A stretch of 64,000 nucleotides of DNA from Desulfovibrio piger (lineage in GTDB: Bacteria; Desulfobacterota; Desulfovibrionia; Desulfovibrionales; Desulfovibrionaceae): positions 1,884,501 to 1,948,500 of the forward strand of contig NZ_LT630450.1 of the NCBI RefSeq assembly GCF_900116045.1, written 5' to 3'. The notes below the pieces were generated by a model. That model searched no databases and was not told the origin of the DNA. It was given only the letters and a program-made list of their open reading frames with translations. Numbering within the stretch: the stretch's first letter is position 1; each line of letters begins with the position of its first letter. The translations under genes and the position numbers were made by a program. Positions 38,258-47,226 of this stretch are shown piece by piece.

Positions 38258-38767
38258 ATGAAAAGCAGAGTCAGAAACTTCTTTCGCTCGTTTGACGGTC
38301 TCCTGTCATGCATATTCCTATGCATACTGACATTGCTTCTGTTCATAGAGGTTGTCGGCCGCTATGTTTTCCATCACTCGAGCGCGCTTAATTCCGAGAT
38401 AGCCGGACAATGCTTCATCTGGTTCATCTATCTGTCGATATCGTATGTGACAGGGCAGAAAAACCACATCGTCGTCGATATTGCGCCGATGATCTTCCCC
38501 AAATCGTGGCTCAAGGTGATAGATGTCATCTCGAATGTCATCTTCCTGTCCTTTTCGGCCATCATGACTGTTTACGGGACGATGCTCGTCCTGTCGACCA
38601 TGGAATACCGCTTCACCCTGACCATATCCGGTATCTCAATGGGCATCGTGTACAGCATCATCCCGATTGCCTTCGGCATCATGACGGTACGCCTCCTGCT
38701 GTTCACATATGACAGCATACGCGCTGTCCTGAACCCGTCCGGCGGGGAAGGAGAAGATCATGCCTGA
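38258..38767 (+). CDS. TRAP transporter small membrane subunit (DctQ)
   Basis: The 169-residue protein has four membrane segments and the DctQ look: a conserved FHHSSALNSEIAGQCFIWFI segment early on, and a second half with YSIIPIAFGIMTVRL. The small subunit stabilises the large one in sodium-driven uptake. It overlaps the DctM gene by eight bases. GGAG precedes the start. The three TRAP genes are in the order small, large, binding protein, less common than binding protein first. Confidence 0.88.
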   Translation: MKSRVRNFFRSFDGLLSCIFLCILTLLLFIEVVGRYVFHHSSALNSEIAGQCFIWFIYLSISYVTGQKNHIVVDIAPMIFPKSWLKVIDVISNVIFLSFSAIMTVYGTMLVLSTMEYRFTLTISGISMGIVYSIIPIAFGIMTVRLLLFTYDSIRAVLNPSGGEGEDHA

Positions 38768-40058
38768 CCAAAGCACCATTGCCCTTATCCTGTTCGGCGG
38801 GCTGGCAGTCCTGATCCTGCTGCGCGTACCGCTTGGTTTTTCGCTGGCCGTGGCGGGCATGACGGCCTACATCGTGGGGGGCGACAGCCTGCTGACCATG
38901 GCGCAGAGTTATTATGACTCCGTCAATTCCTTCCCCCTCATCGCCGTCCCCATGTTCTTCCTGGCCGGGATCGTCATGGAGCGCGGCGGGCTTTCCCGCA
39001 GGCTCGTGGACGTGGCCGAGGCCATGATCGGCGGCATACGCGGGGGGCTGGGCATGGTCACCATCCTGGCGTCCATGTTCTTCTCGGCCATTTCCGGTTC
39101 GGGGCCCGCCACGACGGCCGCCGTGGGCGGCGTCATGGTGCCGTCCCTGCTGGAGCGCAAGTATCCCCGGGGCTTCGCCGGGGCCATCGTGGCCACGGGG
39201 GGCACCCTCGGGGTCATGATCCCGCCGAGCATCCTGCTCATCCTGTACGGGGTGATCACCGGCGTTTCCATCACCGGCCTGTTCATGGCGGCCCTGCTGC
39301 CGGGCCTGCTCATCGGCGTGGGGCTGATCCTCTTCGTGCACATCATGTGCAGGATCAAGGGCGTGCATGCGGAGGAATCGCGCTTCAACTTCGCGAACCT
39401 GATGGTGAGCGTGCGCCGGGGCATCCTGGCCATCCTGGCGCCCATCATCATCCTGGGCGGCATCTACAGCGGCATCTTCACACCCACGGAAAGTGCCGTC
39501 GTGGCGGCTGTCTACGGCATCATCGTGGCCATGTTCGTCTACAAGGAGCTGACGCCCAGGGGGCTCTGGGAATCCGTGAAGGAGACCATGAGCATCACCG
39601 GCCGTCTGGGGATCATCTGGGCCGTTTCCACCGCCTACGGGGAAGTCATGGCCATGTACCAGATCCCCTCCATGCTCAGCGAATGGCTCATGTCCATCAC
39701 GCGCAACCCCTATGTCATCTGGCTGCTGATCTGCATCTTCCTGACCTTCATGGGGTGCATCATGAACTCCATGTCGCAGGTGATCATCTTCACGCCCATC
39801 TTTGCTCCCGTGGTGCAGGCCGTGGGCATAGATCTGGTGCATTTTGCCATCATTTTCGTCCTGAATGCGGAGATCGGCTTCCTGACGCCGCCGCTGGGGA
39901 CGAACCTGTTCGTCGCCATGGACCAGGCCAAGTGTTCCCTTGGCGAGATATCAAGGGCCGTCATCCCCTTCATCCTGTTCCTGTTCCTGATGATGGCCGT
40001 CCTCATCCTGCTGCCGCAGATCTCGCTCTGGCTGCCGCAGACCTTCCTCTCCCTCTAA
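38760..40058 (+). CDS. TRAP transporter large permease subunit (DctM)
   Basis: The 432-residue permease has about twelve hydrophobic stretches. The signature FSAISGSGPATTAAVGGVMV and LGVMIPPSILLILYGVITGV repeat the family pattern, and FLTPPLGTNLFVAM closes the protein. It drives sodium-linked uptake of the substrate bound by the periplasmic protein. It starts within the DctQ gene. The neighbour hydroxylase suggests that what is imported is oxidised at once. Confidence 0.95.
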   Translation: MPDQSTIALILFGGLAVLILLRVPLGFSLAVAGMTAYIVGGDSLLTMAQSYYDSVNSFPLIAVPMFFLAGIVMERGGLSRRLVDVAEAMIGGIRGGLGMVTILASMFFSAISGSGPATTAAVGGVMVPSLLERKYPRGFAGAIVATGGTLGVMIPPSILLILYGVITGVSITGLFMAALLPGLLIGVGLILFVHIMCRIKGVHAEESRFNFANLMVSVRRGILAILAPIIILGGIYSGIFTPTESAVVAAVYGIIVAMFVYKELTPRGLWESVKETMSITGRLGIIWAVSTAYGEVMAMYQIPSMLSEWLMSITRNPYVIWLLICIFLTFMGCIMNSMSQVIIFTPIFAPVVQAVGIDLVHFAIIFVLNAEIGFLTPPLGTNLFVAMDQAKCSLGEISRAVIPFILFLFLMMAVLILLPQISLWLPQTFLSL

Positions 40059-40075
40059 CGCCCGAGGAGTCCCCC

Positions 40076-41074
40076 ATGAGAAAGCTCTGTCTGTTTTGTC
40101 TGGCTGCGCTGCTTTCAGTCGCTGTTGCCGTGACGGCGACGGCCGCCCCTGCCTACCGTTTCAAGCTTGCCCATGCCCAGCCCGAAGGGCAGAACAACTA
40201 CCACCTTGCTTCCCTGAAGTTCAGGGAACTGCTGGAGAAGTACAGTAACGGGCAGGCCACGGTCATCATCTATCCCGGCGGCCAGCTGGGCTCCGATTTC
40301 AATGTGGTCAAGAAGGTCCAGAACGGCGGTGTCGATATGGAGATCGTCGCCGTGCAGCTGCTGGGGGCCTATTATCCGCCCATGGACATCTATTCCATGC
40401 CGTTCATGTTCCCGAGCTTTTCCTCGTTCGTGGCCACGCGTCACAGCGATTTCCACAAGGCGCTGGTGTCTGACATGGAAAAGAAGACGGGCATCAAGGT
40501 CATGGCGTTCATCGGCTTTTCGTTCCGCCACTTCACCAACAACAAGCATGCCATCACGTCACCGGCATCCATGCGGGACCTCAAGATGCGCATGAACCAG
40601 AACAAGATCCAGATAGCCACCTGCGAGGCCCTGGGGGCCAGCGCCATGGCCATCCCCTCTCCAGAGCTCTTCAGCGCTTTGCAGCAGGGGGTCGTGGACG
40701 GACAGGACGCCACGCTGAACTTTTCCACCTCCCAGAAGTACTTTGAGGTCCAGAAGTATATCGCCCTCACCTATCACCAGTTGTCCGGTACCTGCTTCAT
40801 CATGAACGCCCGCAAGTTCTCCAGACTGCCCAAGGAGATCCAGGACGCCATCGTCAGGGCCAACAACGAGATGGAAACCTGGTGGCAGGACTATTCCGTC
40901 AAGGAAGAAGACCGCCTGCTCAAGCAGTGGGAAGACAAGGGCTGCCAGGTCTCCCGGCCTGAGCTGAAGCCCTTCCGGGATGCGGTGCAGGGCGTGTACA
41001 CGCAGTTCGCGGATACCGTGGGCGGCACGGCCGCCATTGATACGGTACGCGGGATCGTGGACAAGAACAGGTAA
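40076..41074 (+). CDS. TRAP transporter periplasmic substrate-binding protein (DctP)
   Basis: The 332-residue protein has a signal peptide (MRKLCLFCLAALLSVAVAVT, cut near TAAPA). The mature part has FKLAHAQPEGQNNYHLASLK and a conserved region GGQLGSDFNVVKKVQNGGVD. The central SFRHFTNNKHAITSPASMRD includes the arginine that would salt-bridge a carboxylate ligand (R in DLKMRMNQN). Ligands of this clade are carboxylated small molecules. GAGG lies upstream. A strong terminator follows. Confidence 0.9.
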   Translation: MRKLCLFCLAALLSVAVAVTATAAPAYRFKLAHAQPEGQNNYHLASLKFRELLEKYSNGQATVIIYPGGQLGSDFNVVKKVQNGGVDMEIVAVQLLGAYYPPMDIYSMPFMFPSFSSFVATRHSDFHKALVSDMEKKTGIKVMAFIGFSFRHFTNNKHAITSPASMRDLKMRMNQNKIQIATCEALGASAMAIPSPELFSALQQGVVDGQDATLNFSTSQKYFEVQKYIALTYHQLSGTCFIMNARKFSRLPKEIQDAIVRANNEMETWWQDYSVKEEDRLLKQWEDKGCQVSRPELKPFRDAVQGVYTQFADTVGGTAAIDTVRGIVDKNR

Positions 41075-41116
41075 GCGCCGGCTGCCGCCGATGCATGAGG
41101 GGGCCGCTGGCGGTCT

Positions 41117-41160
41117 CCTCCAGAAAAAAACCACCCGGACGGGTGGTTTTTTTCTGGAGG
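41117..41160. terminator. Strong bidirectional terminator after the TRAP operon
   Basis: CCTCCAGAAAAAAACCACCC and GGGTGGTTTTTTTCTGGAGG pair around GGAC. Seven-base A and T runs flank a GC stem, so both the TRAP operon and the converging MoeA gene can end here. Confidence 0.93.
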
Positions 41161-41189
41161 GGCCATGTGCCGCAGCAAGGGGGCTTTTC

Positions 41190-43142
41190 CTAGCGGCCGT
41201 CGTATTCCCAGATGACCTGACCGGTCTTTTCCACACCGTAGCCGCCCAGGGCGGCCACTTCCTTGCGGAAGGCCCCGGAGCGGATGACGTCCAGCAGGGC
41301 GAGGATGCGCTCGTCCCCGGCGTAGCGCTGCGGGATGACCAGGTCGTATTCCTCCACGCCCACGGGCACGAAGTCCAGGCCCAGGGCGCAGGCCGCGGCG
41401 CGCACGGCCAGGCCGGTATGGGCGCGGCCGGAGAGCACGGCGGCGGCCACGTTCATGTGCGTGTATTCCTCGTCCTCATAGCCGGCCAGCTGCTGCGGGC
41501 GGATGCCCAGCTGCTTCAGGCGGTAGTCCAGCAGCACGCGGGTGCCGCTGCCGCGCTGGCGGTTGATGAAGCGCACGTCCTCGCGGGCCAGGTCGGCGAT
41601 GCCGTGGATGCCCAGCGGATTGCCGGGGGCCACGATGAGGCCCTGTTCGCGGTCCACCAGGCGCACCAGCAGCATGGGCTCGCCCTTGAGGTTGTCGCGC
41701 AGGGCCTGACGGTTGTAGACGCCGTCGGCATCGTTGAGCAGATGGCTGCCCGCCAGATGGCACTGGTGGCGCTTGAGGGCCATGAGCCCGCCCAGCGAGC
41801 CCACATGGGCCGAGGCCAGACGGAAACGCGGATGCTCGCGGCGCAAAAAGCTGTCGATGAGGTCCAGGGTGTTGTCGTGGCTGCCGATGGCCAGCAGGGT
41901 GCCTTCCACCTGCTGGCGGGGGCGCAGCAGCTGCACCTGCACGGGCTCGTCACGGCCGATGCCCTCGCAGTCGCGGGCCACGCTGATGATGCCGTCGGCA
42001 CGGCTCAGGCTGGTGACGGTGCCCGCGCCGCGCGGCAGGGGCACGGCAAAAAAGGTGTCGTCCACCCGGCCCAGCTTGACGCGGATGCGTTCTTCCATGC
42101 CGGGGCGGGAGGGCAGCGGGTTGACGGGCAGGGCCGTGACCGTTTCGCGGCGGGCCAGGCAGCGCTTCTGGAGCAGGGCCAGCAGGGGCTGGACGAACTC
42201 TTCCAGGGCCACGATGGCCGAGACGGGATAGCCCGGCGAACCGATGACGGGCACCCCGCGCACCATGCCGAGGGCCGTGGGCTTGCCGGGCATGACGGCC
42301 ACGCCGTGGGTCAGCAGCTCGCCCTTGCGGGCGATGACGTCGGCGGAATAGTCGTGGCTGCCCGCCGAGGAACCGGCGTTGAGCAGCACCAGATCCGCGC
42401 CCTGGTCGATGGCCGTGTCGATGGCCGCGCCGATGGCTTCGGGATCGTCGGGCACGATGGGCAGGGTAAAGGCCTCGCCCCCGGCCTCCTGCACGATGGC
42501 CGAGAAGATGTAGGAATTGAACTCCGGCAGGCAGCGGCCCGCGCACAGGTCTTCCTCGCGGGCCTCGGTGAGGGGCACGATCTCTGTCCCGCTGGGGATG
42601 ATGCCCACGCGGGGCTTTGTGAACACCAGCGGTTCCAGCACGCCGCCCGCGGCCAGCGCGCCCAGCTCGTAGGGGCCGATGCAGACGCCGGGCGGCAAAA
42701 TGATCTCGGACGCCACCATGTCCTCGCCCAGCTTGCGCACATGCTGCCAGGGGAAGGCGGCCTTCTCGATGACCACATGCTGTCCGTCGGGCTCGGTGTT
42801 GACGTTCTCCACCATGACCACGGCATTGGTGCCCGCGGGCAGGGGATGGCCGGTATTGATCCAGAAGGCGTCGGTGCCGATGGTCAGGCGCAGGGGCCGC
42901 CGGGTGGAGGCGGTGAAGGTGGATTCGGCGTTGACGGCGATGCCGTCCATGGCCGCGCCGTGGAAGGCCGGGGAGGAGCGGCGCGCGGCCACGGGCTCGG
43001 CCAGCACGCGGTGCAGGGCAGCCGACAGGGGCACATGCTCCGTGGCCAGTTCGCGGCCCTCGGCGCTGATGCGGTCCAGCCAGCCCTGACGGGCGGCCTC
43101 CACGGTCTGCAAAGTCAGATAGGTATGACGTTCGCGTTGCAT
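41190..43142 (-). CDS. MoeA-like molybdopterin protein with C-terminal periplasmic-binding-like domain
   Basis: The 650-residue protein has an N-terminal MoeA half: RRSSPAFHGAAMDGIAVNAE near 50, INTGHPLPAGTNAVVMVENV, and GSSAGSHDYSADVIARKGEL with GVAVMPGKPTALG. From about residue 430 a PBP_like domain follows, with IGSHDNTLDLIDSFL, LVDREQGLIVAPGNPLGI and QRGSGTRVLLDYRLKQLGIR. Such fusions occur in archaea and delta-proteobacteria. The MoeA half inserts molybdate into molybdopterin; the binding domain may sense molybdate. GGGAG precedes ATG 43142. A second plain MoeA gene lies 131 bases upstream. Confidence 0.87.
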   Translation of the reverse strand: MQRERHTYLTLQTVEAARQGWLDRISAEGRELATEHVPLSAALHRVLAEPVAARRSSPAFHGAAMDGIAVNAESTFTASTRRPLRLTIGTDAFWINTGHPLPAGTNAVVMVENVNTEPDGQHVVIEKAAFPWQHVRKLGEDMVASEIILPPGVCIGPYELGALAAGGVLEPLVFTKPRVGIIPSGTEIVPLTEAREEDLCAGRCLPEFNSYIFSAIVQEAGGEAFTLPIVPDDPEAIGAAIDTAIDQGADLVLLNAGSSAGSHDYSADVIARKGELLTHGVAVMPGKPTALGMVRGVPVIGSPGYPVSAIVALEEFVQPLLALLQKRCLARRETVTALPVNPLPSRPGMEERIRVKLGRVDDTFFAVPLPRGAGTVTSLSRADGIISVARDCEGIGRDEPVQVQLLRPRQQVEGTLLAIGSHDNTLDLIDSFLRREHPRFRLASAHVGSLGGLMALKRHQCHLAGSHLLNDADGVYNRQALRDNLKGEPMLLVRLVDREQGLIVAPGNPLGIHGIADLAREDVRFINRQRGSGTRVLLDYRLKQLGIRPQQLAGYEDEEYTHMNVAAAVLSGRAHTGLAVRAAACALGLDFVPVGVEEYDLVIPQRYAGDERILALLDVIRSGAFRKEVAALGGYGVEKTGQVIWEYDGR

Positions 43143-43273
43143 AAATATCTCCCAATATCTCGAATGGCGGCCGGAAAGATCTTGTGCGGCCGGCATCGTT
43201 TCAAATAAAGCGCGCTGGGGAGGGGGACCCCTCTCGCGCCAGGCGAGGGGGCCTCCCTCCCCTCAAGAAAAAC
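43143..43273. other. Intergenic with second copy of the dispersed repeat
   Basis: AATAAAGCGCGCTGGGGAGG at about 43204 followed by CCCCTCTCGCGCC matches the region near 24912 except for one T and the spacing. It separates two MoeA-type genes. Confidence 0.5.
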
Positions 43274-44554
43274 CTACGACAGCAGCTCCACGCGCACCCG
43301 TTCCCCGGCGGTGAGGCCCTCGCGGTTCTCGGCGCAGATGACGAGGCCGTCGGCCTCCACCAGGCCGGAGACCACGCCGGAAGGCTTCATGAGCGGCTGG
43401 GCCAGCCAGTCCACATCGGAGCAGTCTAGGCCCCGGGGCAGCCAGGCGGCCTCGATGGCCGCGGCGCTGACGGGCACCAGTCTGACGCGGATGTAGTCGC
43501 GACGGCCCTGGGCCGAGGCCACGGCGCGGGCCAGGCGGGCGGTGAGGGAGGGGGCGGGCCCGTCCCCGGCGCTGCCCTGCAGATGCTCCAGCAGGGGCAC
43601 GAGGAAGGCTCGGGCGCAGACCAGGGCGCTGCTCACATGGCCGGGCAGGCCCATGAGGCATTTGCCGCCGCTGCGGGCCAGGATGAAGGGCTTGCCGGGG
43701 CTGATGGCCACGCCGTGGGTCAGCAGCTCGCTGCCGGGCACGGAGGTGAAGACGTCCACGGTATGGTCGCGCATGCCGGCGGAGGAACCGCCGGAGACCA
43801 CCACCACGTCGGCACCGTCCAGCGCGGCCAGCACGGTGCGGCGCAGGGCCTCGGCATCGTCGCGCACCAGACCGGCCAGCGTGGGCTCGGCACCGGCACT
43901 GCGGCAGAGGGCGGCAAGGCTGTAGGAATTGACGTCCCGCACCTGGCCGGGGCGGGGCTCGCTTTCGATGGGCACCACCTCGTCACCGGTGGAGATGACG
44001 GCCACCCGGGGCGCACGGCGCACGGCCACCTCCTTCTGTCCAAAGGAGGCCAGCAGGCCGATCTCCTGCGGGCGCAGCCTGCGGCCCGCGGGGATGATGC
44101 AGTCACCGGCGGCGGCGTCCTCGTCGCGCATGACCACATGGTCGCCGGGGGCCTGGGTGCGGGTGAGCTCCACCATGTTCCCGCCGGCCGGGCGGGAATA
44201 TTCCACCATGACCACGCAATCCGCGCCCTCGGGCAGCATGCCGCCCGTGAGGATGCGCGCGCACTGGCCGGGCTGGAGGCGGATGTCCGGCACGGCGCCC
44301 ATGGGGCAGTCGCCCACGCATTCCAGCAGGGCGGGGGAACCTTCCTGCGCGCCGAAGACATCACGGGCGCGCACGGCGAAACCGTCCACGGTGGAACGGT
44401 CGAAACCGGGCAGGTCGGCAGGGGCGTGCAGGGCTTCCGCCAGGCGGCGGCCCAGGGCTTCCGTCAGGGGGACGGTCTCCGCGGGCAGGACGGGCAGGGC
44501 GCGCAGGTGCCCCAGCACGGTCTCCACGGATTGCAGGGTCAAAAAGTTCTTCAT
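43274..44554 (-). CDS. moeA: Molybdopterin molybdenumtransferase MoeA
   Basis: The 426-residue protein inserts molybdate into molybdopterin. Motifs: LPGFDRSTVDGFAVRARDVF at about 50-70, ARILTGGMLPEGADCVVMVE, VSGGSSAGMRDHTVDV and HGVAISPGKPFILARSGGKC. Length agrees with MoeA. ATG 44554 has AAGGAGA five bases upstream. Two MoeA-type genes side by side suggest one for molybdenum and one for tungsten or for a specific cofactor form, as in other sulfate reducers; that is inference. Confidence 0.93.
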   Translation of the reverse strand: MKNFLTLQSVETVLGHLRALPVLPAETVPLTEALGRRLAEALHAPADLPGFDRSTVDGFAVRARDVFGAQEGSPALLECVGDCPMGAVPDIRLQPGQCARILTGGMLPEGADCVVMVEYSRPAGGNMVELTRTQAPGDHVVMRDEDAAAGDCIIPAGRRLRPQEIGLLASFGQKEVAVRRAPRVAVISTGDEVVPIESEPRPGQVRDVNSYSLAALCRSAGAEPTLAGLVRDDAEALRRTVLAALDGADVVVVSGGSSAGMRDHTVDVFTSVPGSELLTHGVAISPGKPFILARSGGKCLMGLPGHVSSALVCARAFLVPLLEHLQGSAGDGPAPSLTARLARAVASAQGRRDYIRVRLVPVSAAAIEAAWLPRGLDCSDVDWLAQPLMKPSGVVSGLVEADGLVICAENREGLTAGERVRVELLS

Positions 44555-44868
44555 GGCGTCTCCTTGTGCGTCCGGCGGTACGGACCGGACGGCAGGAAAG
44601 CATACCGCAATGCCCGCCGGGTGCAAAGCCTTTGCTGCCTGCGCCACGGAGGAAAGGAGCGGCCAGGGGCGCGCGGCCATCCTTGCGGGAAGATGTCCCG
44701 GTGCGGGCATCAGCGGACAGGGGGCGCGGGCGCGCGGGCCGTTGCGGGACGGGGCCCCGGAGATGCGGCATGACGCGGGCGGTGTGGGGAAAAGCCTGCC
44801 CTTCGGGGAAGTCCGGCCGCCGGCGCCGGTGCGGGCGCCTTTCCCGCCGGTGCCGCCCGGCAGCCGGG
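44555..44868. other. Intergenic region with nothing recognised
   Basis: About 314 bases of GC-rich sequence between the start of moeA and the end of the histidine kinase gene. Only imperfect GC stems seen. Confidence 0.4.
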
Positions 44869-46293
44869 CTACAGGCTCTCCGCCTCCATGGCCGAACGGT
44901 AGAGGCACAGGCGGGCGCACAGGCCGCCTTCGGGCCGGTTGTGCAGGCTCAGTTCCCCGCCGTTGCGGCAGGCCATGCTGCGGGCGATGCTCAGGCCCAG
45001 GCCGCTGCCGCCGGTATGGGGGCTGCGGGCCTCGTCCAGGCGGAAGAAGGGCTCGAAGACCTGCTCCAGCATCTCGGGAGGGATGCCGGGGCCGTCGTCC
45101 AGCACGTCGATCTGCAGGACATCGGCCTTTTCGAGGAGACGGATGCGCACACGGGCGGAATAGCGCAGGGCATTGTCCAGCAGGTTGGAGAGGCAGCGGC
45201 GGAGGCTGTTGGGGCGCACCGTCCAGGGCTGGCGGCAATGGCCTTCGAGCATGACGTCCTGCCCCATGTCCTGCCGGTCGGAGACCAGGCTGTCCAGCAG
45301 GGCGTTCATGTCCATGCGCACGGCGGCCTCGTCGCGGGCGCTGCCGCGGGTGAGCTCGGCGCTGTTGGCCATGATGCCGCCCAGGATGTCGATGTCGCCC
45401 AGCAGCTTGGCCCGCAGGGGGGAGGCGGGGTCCATGCCCTCCACGCGCAGGCGGATGCGGGTCAGGGGGGTGCGCAGGTCGTGGGCCACGGCGGCCAGGA
45501 TGCGTTCGTGCTGGCCCACACCGGCGCGGATGCGTTCCTGCATCTTGTTGAAGGCCCGGGCGGCCTCGCGCACTTCGGTGGGCCCGTCTTCGGGCAGGGG
45601 CGCGGTGTAGAGGTTGCGGCCAAAGCTCTCGGCCTTGCCGGAGAGCACCCGCAGGGGCCGCACCATGCGATGCACCACCACGAGGATGAGCAGGATCAGC
45701 AGGCCCGCTTCCAGCAGCAGCATGGCCAGGGATGCCTGGCTGGGGGAGAAGTCATAGGCATCGCTGCTGATGACCACGCACAGCCATTTGCCGTCGTCCA
45801 GGCGCACGCTCACCCGGCTTTCGTACACATGGGTCCAGGGCACATGACGGCGCAGGGTGGGGTTCATGCTGTCGGCCACATGCACGCGCTGGACCTCGGT
45901 CAGCATCTCGCGGGTATCCAGATCGGTCTCGATGCTGTTCAGGTTCTTGCGCAGGCGGTCGCGCAGGTACAGGGCGCGTTCGTCCTGCGCCTGCCGGGCC
46001 GGATTGGGGGCATCGCCCAGGCTCAGATGGACCACGTCCAGCCGCTCCAGCCGTTCCAGCAGGGAGCGCTTGTACTCGAAGGGCTCGGAATGCAGGAGCT
46101 GCAGGGAAAGGGCCAGGCTGTTGGCCTGCTCCAGCAGGGCGGACCGGGCCGCCTGCCGCTCCTCCACCCGCTGGACCGTGACAGTGGCCACACCGTGCAG
46201 CAAAAGGATGCCGCCGATGAGCATGCCCGCCAGCTGCGCGGAAAGCGTGGTGGGCGTCAGGCTGCGCAGCAGACGGGCAAGAAAGGCCGGCAT
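44869..46293 (-). CDS. Sensor histidine kinase (EnvZ-like architecture)
   Basis: The 474-residue kinase has a TM segment near residue 20-40, a periplasmic sensor of about 140 residues, a second TM (ASLAMLLLEAGLLILLILVV) and a HAMP region. The H box is ILAAVAHDLRTPLTRIRLR, the N box LSNLLDNALRYSARVR, and the G box GGSGLGLSIARSMAC. It would phosphorylate the regulator immediately upstream; four bases separate the genes. Signal unknown. Overlapping with the EnvZ/CpxA group is likely. Start ATG 46293. Confidence 0.93.
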   Translation of the reverse strand: MPAFLARLLRSLTPTTLSAQLAGMLIGGILLLHGVATVTVQRVEERQAARSALLEQANSLALSLQLLHSEPFEYKRSLLERLERLDVVHLSLGDAPNPARQAQDERALYLRDRLRKNLNSIETDLDTREMLTEVQRVHVADSMNPTLRRHVPWTHVYESRVSVRLDDGKWLCVVISSDAYDFSPSQASLAMLLLEAGLLILLILVVVHRMVRPLRVLSGKAESFGRNLYTAPLPEDGPTEVREAARAFNKMQERIRAGVGQHERILAAVAHDLRTPLTRIRLRVEGMDPASPLRAKLLGDIDILGGIMANSAELTRGSARDEAAVRMDMNALLDSLVSDRQDMGQDVMLEGHCRQPWTVRPNSLRRCLSNLLDNALRYSARVRIRLLEKADVLQIDVLDDGPGIPPEMLEQVFEPFFRLDEARSPHTGGSGLGLSIARSMACRNGGELSLHNRPEGGLCARLCLYRSAMEAESL

Positions 46294-46297
46294 GCCG

Positions 46298-47062
46298 CTA
46301 CTTCCCGGGCATGATGGGGGCATCCACGGGCAGGGCCGGACGCACGAACTGCGGGCGCACGTCCGTGGCCAGCACGTAACCGTCGCCGCGGACGGTCTTG
46401 ATGAGCTGGGGCTCGCGGCCGTTGTCGCGCAGGCGGGTGCGCAGGCGGCTGATCTGCACGTCGATGCTGCGGTCATAGGGCACGGCATTGCGGCCCTGGG
46501 TGCGTTCCAGCAGCTCGTCGCGGCTGAGCACCCGCTGGGGGTTCTGCAAAAAGATCTCCAGCAGGCGGTATTCCGTGCCGCTCAGGGAGACCACCACCCC
46601 GTCGGGCGCCACCAGATGGCGGGCGCTGCGGTCCAGCAGCCAGCCCGCGAACTGCAGGGGCGTGGTCTCTGGCTGGTCGCGGCGGGCGCCGCCCTCGGTG
46701 CGGCGCAGCACGGTACGGATGCGGGCCAGCAGCTCGCGGGGCTCGAAAGGCTTGCTCAGGTAGTCGTCGGCGCCCAGCTCCAGGCCCACGATGCGGTCGG
46801 TGATGTCGCCCAGCGCGGTGAGGAAGATGACGGGCACCGTGGACTCCGCGCGCAGGGTGCGGAACAGTTCCAGCCCGTTCATGCCGGGCAGCATGATGTC
46901 CATGACGATCAGGCTGCAGGGCACACGGCGCTGCATCTCGAGGAACTCCGCCGCGTTCCCCGCCGTACAGGTGGAAAAGCCGTTGCGGCGCAGATAGTCG
47001 GAAAGCAAGGAGCGGATTTCTTCATCGTCGTCAACGATACAGATGGTATGGATCGTGTTCAT
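46298..47062 (-). CDS. OmpR-family response regulator
   Basis: The 254-residue protein has a receiver domain (ICIVDDDEEIRSLLSDYL with the acidic pair, MDIMLPGMNGLELFRTLRAE with the phosphorylated aspartate, and LTALGDITDRI) and a C-terminal winged helix (RLLEIFLQNPQRVLSRDELL, IDVQISRLRTRL, IKTVRGDGYVLA). It forms a pair with the kinase following it. I chose ATG 47062; GTG 47071 is possible. TGACA repeats directly upstream (47096-47115) could be its own binding site. Confidence 0.93.
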   Translation of the reverse strand: MNTIHTICIVDDDEEIRSLLSDYLRRNGFSTCTAGNAAEFLEMQRRVPCSLIVMDIMLPGMNGLELFRTLRAESTVPVIFLTALGDITDRIVGLELGADDYLSKPFEPRELLARIRTVLRRTEGGARRDQPETTPLQFAGWLLDRSARHLVAPDGVVVSLSGTEYRLLEIFLQNPQRVLSRDELLERTQGRNAVPYDRSIDVQISRLRTRLRDNGREPQLIKTVRGDGYVLATDVRPQFVRPALPVDAPIMPGK

Positions 47063-47226
47063 GGTCCGCACTCTTGGGCTGAGGGACAGGGGATTGTGAC
47101 AAAATATGACACACTATTACTGCCATGTTGCGGTACTGTATCAAAAATGACAGTAAAGATGCTCACTTATCCATAGTACCTGCACTCGCGGCAGGAGGCA
47201 ACCACAAGAGGGGGCAGGGGCGGACG

